Notes under the pieces: generated by a model
Told to the model about the DNA's origin: nothing
Databases searched by the model: none
What the model saw: only the letters and a program-made list of their open reading frames with translations
NCBI GenBank assembly: GCA_031263485.1
Contig: JAISFS010000245.1
Coordinates: 1-40,200, forward strand
Direction: 5' to 3'
DNA length: 40,200 nt
Source: Deltaproteobacteria bacterium
Lineage (GTDB): Bacteria > Desulfobacterota > Desulfarculia > Adiutricales > Adiutricaceae
Part shown: positions 37,110-40,200 of the stretch, one piece after another
How positions within the stretch are numbered: the stretch's first letter is position 1
How the letters are laid out: the number at the start of each line of letters is the position of its first letter
Made by a program: the position numbers and the translations under genes

Positions 37110-38010
37110 GGTCATCGTCGGCCAGGACGGCGCCCTGGAGATGCTCCTGTGCGCCCTCCTCTCCGGCGGGCACGTCCTCCTGGAAGGCGTCCCCGGCACC
37201 GGGAAGACGCTTCTGGTGCAGTCATTCGCGATGAGCCTCGGGCTCCAGTTCGGGAGGATCCAGTTCACCCCGGACATGATGCCCGGGGACATCCTGGGCA
37301 CGAACCTCTTCAATTTCCAGACCAACGAGTTCACCCTCACTCCGGGGCCGGTCTTCACGGAGATCCTTCTGGCGGACGAGATCAACCGCACCCCCCCCAA
37401 GACCCAGGCAGCGCTCCTCCAGGCCATGAGCGAGAGGGCGGTCACGATCGACCGCCGCACCCTGGAGCTGGGGGACGACTTCCTGGTCGCGGCCACCCAG
37501 AACCCCATCGAGCAGCAGGGCACCTACCCGCTCCCCGAGGCCCAGCTGGACCGCTTCCTCTTCAAGCTCCTGCTGGACTACCCTACCCGGGACGAGGAGG
37601 TGGAGATCGTGCGGCGCCACGGCTCCAAGCCCTCCATGCCCAAACCCTCCTCGCTGGGGGTGAGGGCGGTGGCCTCCAAGGAGCACGTGGCCTACGCGCG
37701 GGCGGCCGCGGCCTCCGTGAAGCTCGCCGAGTCCCTGGCCGCGTACATCGTGGACGTGATCCGCGCCACCCGTGCCCACCCCGCCGTCGAGACCGGGGCC
37801 TCGCCCCGGGCCGCGGCCATGCTTTCCGCCGCGTCCCGGGCCTACGCCGCCCTCAACGGCAGGGACTTCGCCATCCCCGACGACGTGAAGGTCCTGGCCG
37901 CGCCGCTTTTGCGGCACCGCCTGGTCATGACCCCCTCCTCGGACATCGAGGGCTTCACGCCGGACAGGGCGGTCTTCGAGATCCTGAACCAGATCCCCGC
38001 CCCCCGCTGA
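37054..38010 (+). CDS. MoxR-family AAA+ ATPase
   Basis: A 318-residue AAA+ chaperone-type ATPase. MoxR proteins use ATP to mature or activate partner complexes, often those with von Willebrand or DUF58 domains. The sequence has Walker A GVPGTGKT (45-52), Walker B LLADEIN (105-111), sensor 1 AATQNP (146-151), LPEAQLDRF (160-168) and a helical lid (about 210-318). All ATP-site motifs are intact. The start is TTG with a strong AAGGAGGAGG before it. The gene overlaps the previous one by 56 bases. The DUF58 gene, its usual partner, follows after a repeat-filled gap. It probably acts at the cytoplasmic face of the membrane with DUF4129 and DUF4350 (inference). Confidence 0.95.
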   Translation: MDLELVAKITGAVRAEVGKVIVGQDGALEMLLCALLSGGHVLLEGVPGTGKTLLVQSFAMSLGLQFGRIQFTPDMMPGDILGTNLFNFQTNEFTLTPGPVFTEILLADEINRTPPKTQAALLQAMSERAVTIDRRTLELGDDFLVAATQNPIEQQGTYPLPEAQLDRFLFKLLLDYPTRDEEVEIVRRHGSKPSMPKPSSLGVRAVASKEHVAYARAAAASVKLAESLAAYIVDVIRATRAHPAVETGASPRAAAMLSAASRAYAALNGRDFAIPDDVKVLAAPLLRHRLVMTPSSDIEGFTPDRAVFEILNQIPAPR

Positions 38011-38503
38011 CCGGGGGCCGCCGAGGCGCCCGGAGGCCCTCCAAGGAGCCTTGCCCTGCAAGCCCCTTCTCGCCTGACGCGACCCCGGCCCCAACGCGAC
38101 TTGCGATGCCGACCTGCAGGCCGGGCCTTCCGGGCCCCTCAGCTTACCGGACTCCGAGGTCACCAAGGACGGCCTCCCTGCCCCTCCCGGCCGTCAGAGC
38201 CGTCCTGGGCCGTCTTGGCCCGGGATCAGAGCCGTCCTGGGCCGTCCTGCCGCCAGAGCCATCCTCTTGGACCGTGTCCTGGCCGTCAAGAGCCATCAGG
38301 GGCCGTCCTGGCAGCGCCGAGCCCTTCTGGGCATCCTGGGCCGTCAGAGCCCTCCTTGGGCCGTCCTGGCCAGCCCTGAGCCGCCCCCGCGACCCCGGTC
38401 AGCCTTCGCAGCCCTGGCCTGCCTTGCCTCGACTCCCGCCGGAGGCCTCACGAATGCCTCCCGCCATACCGCCGCGGGCCGCCGCGGCCCCCGGACCCGC
38501 CCC
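38011..38503. other. Repeat-filled gap inside the MoxR cluster
   Basis: The only sizeable break in an otherwise overlapping gene cluster. It is mostly the degenerate repeat at 38195-38376. The DUF58 frame runs open back to 38267 through this repeat, but the domain starts only at the ATG at 38504. No promoter or terminator was recognised. Confidence 0.6.
38195..38376. repeat. Degenerate tandem repeat, unit about 30 bp
   Basis: About six irregular copies of CAGAGCCGTCCTGGGCCGTC followed by CTGGCC-like ends. Copies differ in length by several bases. Confidence 0.75.
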
Positions 38504-39814
38504 ATGATCCTCCCAGCCCCGGCCTGCGCCCTGGTCATCGCCGCCTCCTGCCCCGTCGCGGCGGTTATCCTGACCGCTTTCCCCGAGAGCTTCCTGGCCG
38601 CGCTGTATCTCCCGGGCCTGGCGCTTGCCCTTTTCCTCTACGATCTCGCCAAGAGCCCGCCGGCCCAGCTAATGGAGGCGCCCTTCGTCCCGCCCAAGCT
38701 GCTGTACGCGGGAACCCCGGAAGTCTTCCGGATCCCCCTGAAGCTTCCGGGCCGAGAGGGCGCGCTCTCGGTAAAGGTGCTCCTGGAAGTCCAGGGGCCG
38801 GTCAAGAGACACCCGTCCGTCAAGGTCGAGACCGAGGACGGGGAGGGTGAGGCGGAGCTGGAGCTTATGCCCGCCCGCCGCGGCCGCGCCCGCTTCGCGG
38901 CGCTGTGGCTCGCCTGGCGGGGACCGCTGGGCTTCGCCGAGACGAGGGTCTCCATCCCCCTGGGCTTCGACTGCGAGATAGTCCAGGACATCCGGCGGGT
39001 GCATTCCGAGGCTCTTTCGTTCCTGAGCAGGGAAGGCTCCGTCGGCAACGTGTCGCTCCCCTTCAAGGGGGAAGGCGCGGAGTTCGAGAACCTCTCGGAG
39101 TACCGCCTCGGCATGGACAACCGCTTCATCGACTGGAAACGCTCCGCGAGGCACAGGAGGCTCCTCGCCAAGGAGTTCCGGATGGAGCGCAACTGCCAGA
39201 TAGTTCTTGGCTTCGACACGGGCAGACTGATGTGCGAGCCGGTCGCCGGGTTGCCCAGGCTGGACCACTTCGTGCGCGCGGGGCTCCTGTTGGGCTGGCT
39301 GTCGCTCAAGAGCGGGGACCTGGTCGGCTCCTGCTCCTTCGACTCCAGCTTCAGGACCTTCCTCGCGCCGGGCAGGACCCCCTCGTTCTTCCTGAAGCTC
39401 CAGAGGTTCACCGCGCGGCTGGAATACCGTCCCGAAGAGACCAACTTCACGCTGTGCCTGACCGAGCTCGCCTCCCGGCTCAAGCACCGGGCGCTCGTTG
39501 TGCTGTTCACCGAGTTCGGGGACTCCGCCGGCGCCTCGCTCCTCATGGACTGCCTCGAGCTTTTGAGCCGCAGGCACCTGGTCGTCTTCGTCTCCACCCC
39601 GGACCCGGCCACGGCCCGGCTGGCCGCCGCCGCCCCGACCGACTACCGCGCCATGGCCGAGAGCCTCATCGCCGACGGCCTCATGCGCGACCGGGCGGTC
39701 GCGCTCGAACGGATGAGCCGCCTGGGCGTCTGGTCGCTGGACCTCCCCCCGATCGAGGCGGGGGCGGCCCTCATGAACCGATACCTCACGATTAAGCAGC
39801 GGGGCATGCTGTGA
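38504..39814 (+). CDS. DUF58 domain protein
   Basis: A 436-residue protein with a hydrophobic N-terminus (about 5-46, probably two membrane segments) and a DUF58 domain. The family signature is seen at 193-226: FENLSEYRLGMDNRFIDWKR, then SARHRRLLAKEF, followed by a von Willebrand-like QIVLGFDTGRLM. DUF58 proteins are typical clients or partners of MoxR ATPases and are linked to envelope or stress functions. The ATG at 38504 is used because upstream sequence is repeat DNA; it lacks a ribosome binding site, so the exact start is uncertain. Its stop overlaps the GTG of the next gene (GTGA), so the two are likely co-translated. Confidence 0.9.
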   Translation: MILPAPACALVIAASCPVAAVILTAFPESFLAALYLPGLALALFLYDLAKSPPAQLMEAPFVPPKLLYAGTPEVFRIPLKLPGREGALSVKVLLEVQGPVKRHPSVKVETEDGEGEAELELMPARRGRARFAALWLAWRGPLGFAETRVSIPLGFDCEIVQDIRRVHSEALSFLSREGSVGNVSLPFKGEGAEFENLSEYRLGMDNRFIDWKRSARHRRLLAKEFRMERNCQIVLGFDTGRLMCEPVAGLPRLDHFVRAGLLLGWLSLKSGDLVGSCSFDSSFRTFLAPGRTPSFFLKLQRFTARLEYRPEETNFTLCLTELASRLKHRALVVLFTEFGDSAGASLLMDCLELLSRRHLVVFVSTPDPATARLAAAAPTDYRAMAESLIADGLMRDRAVALERMSRLGVWSLDLPPIEAGAALMNRYLTIKQRGML

Positions 39815-40200
39815 CAGGGAACCTTCCGCCCGACGGCAACCCGCCGCCCGCCGATGTCCGGTCCGTACCCGGGCAGGCGGATCGGGACGCGCGGCCCGAT
39901 CCGGGACGGCGACCGGATGACCCCTACCGTGCGCGACCGTCGGCCCAGCCTAACTCCCGACCCTGGCCGGGGGATCCTGACCGGGCACGGCCGACGGTCC
40001 AGCCTCACGCGGGACAGCCATACGCCGGGCAACCCTCCGCGGGACAGCCATACGCCGGGCAACCCTCCGCGGGACAGCAATACGCCGGGCAACCTTACGC
40101 GGGACAGCAATACGCAGGGCAGCCTTACGCGGGGCAGCCTTACGCGGGACAGCAATACGCCGGGCAGCCTTACGCGGGACAGCAATACGCCGGGCAGCCT
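39811..40200 (+). CDS. Pro/Gln/Gly/Tyr-rich PYAGQ-repeat protein (partial, runs off window)
   Basis: A GTG at 39811 overlaps the DUF58 stop (GTGA) and opens a frame that remains open to the window end (130 codons). Residues 2-65 are Pro/Arg/Asp-rich. From about residue 66 the chain consists of near-perfect five-residue units, PYAGQ, PSAGQ and QYAGQ, reaching the window edge. In similar MoxR/DUF58 clusters the following gene often encodes a membrane protein (RDD or SpoIIM type). A Pro/Gln-rich cytoplasmic N-terminal arm on such a protein would fit, but the visible part carries no domain. The gene is called from the coupling overlap and the codon-phased repeat. Confidence 0.75.
   Translation, partial: MTGNLPPDGNPPPADVRSVPGQADRDARPDPGRRPDDPYRARPSAQPNSRPWPGDPDRARPTVQPHAGQPYAGQPSAGQPYAGQPSAGQQYAGQPYAGQQYAGQPYAGQPYAGQQYAGQPYAGQQYAGQP
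40003..40200 (+). repeat. 15/30-bp repeat encoding PYAGQ units
   Basis: GCGGGACAG-type and GCCGGGCAG-type 15-bp units alternate, giving a 30-bp higher-order period. All keep the frame. The array continues beyond the window. Confidence 0.9.

Overview
The window is GC-rich DNA from a diderm (outer-membrane) bacterium. It encodes an OmpA-family outer-membrane protein and two enzymes of lipoprotein maturation (Lgt and Lnt). It also encodes MnmG, TrmL, pyruvate kinase, a histone-H1-like protein and a MoxR/DUF58/DUF4350/DUF4129 cluster. No rRNA or tRNA gene was found, so placement is a guess: a deltaproteobacterial (Desulfobacterota-like) lineage fits the gene set, with low confidence. Gene density is unusually low. 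About 37% of the window (roughly 14.8 kb in 13 gaps of more than 300 bp) carries no gene I can support. Many gaps hold degenerate tandem repeats, and several genes carry repeat-derived low-complexity tails.

Layout. 1-506 (-) is the 5' part of an acidic-head, basic-tail histone-like gene. 2501-2956 (-) is trmL, isolated between two spacers of about 2 kb. 5374-6888 (-) is an unrecognised Ala-rich protein followed by an intrinsic terminator. A 2.7 kb gap follows, holding a MITE-like element (7863-7987) and an 8 x 10-bp tandem repeat. 9633-11519 (-) is mnmG. 12768-14408 (-) and 15887-17782 (+) are two divergent, lower-GC members of the AAA-ATPase-like/PD-(D/E)XK family (DUF1703 type), each lacking a different conserved motif. 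18145-22394 (-) is a two-gene unit: a 1210-residue acidic, disordered, repeat-bearing protein and a small exported protein. 23256-24692 (-) is pyruvate kinase. 25113-26195 (+) is an OleA/FabH-like condensing enzyme. 26501-28201 (+) is lnt. 29923-30939 (+) is the OmpA-family gene with its own promoter and terminator. 31403-34446 (+) is lgt overlapped by an ABC exporter. 34756-40200 (+) is DUF4129, DUF4350, MoxR, DUF58 and a PYAGQ-repeat protein that runs off the window.

How the genes fit together. Lgt and Lnt are the first and last steps of lipoprotein maturation, and both carry Lys/Gly-rich C-terminal tails here. The MoxR cluster is a widespread envelope-associated module of an AAA+ ATPase with DUF58 and membrane partners. 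Stop/start overlaps (ATGA or GTGA) link lgt with the ABC exporter, DUF4129 with DUF4350, DUF58 with the repeat protein, and the 1210-residue protein with its exported partner. The two ATPase/nuclease-like genes and the low-GC DNA around them look horizontally acquired.
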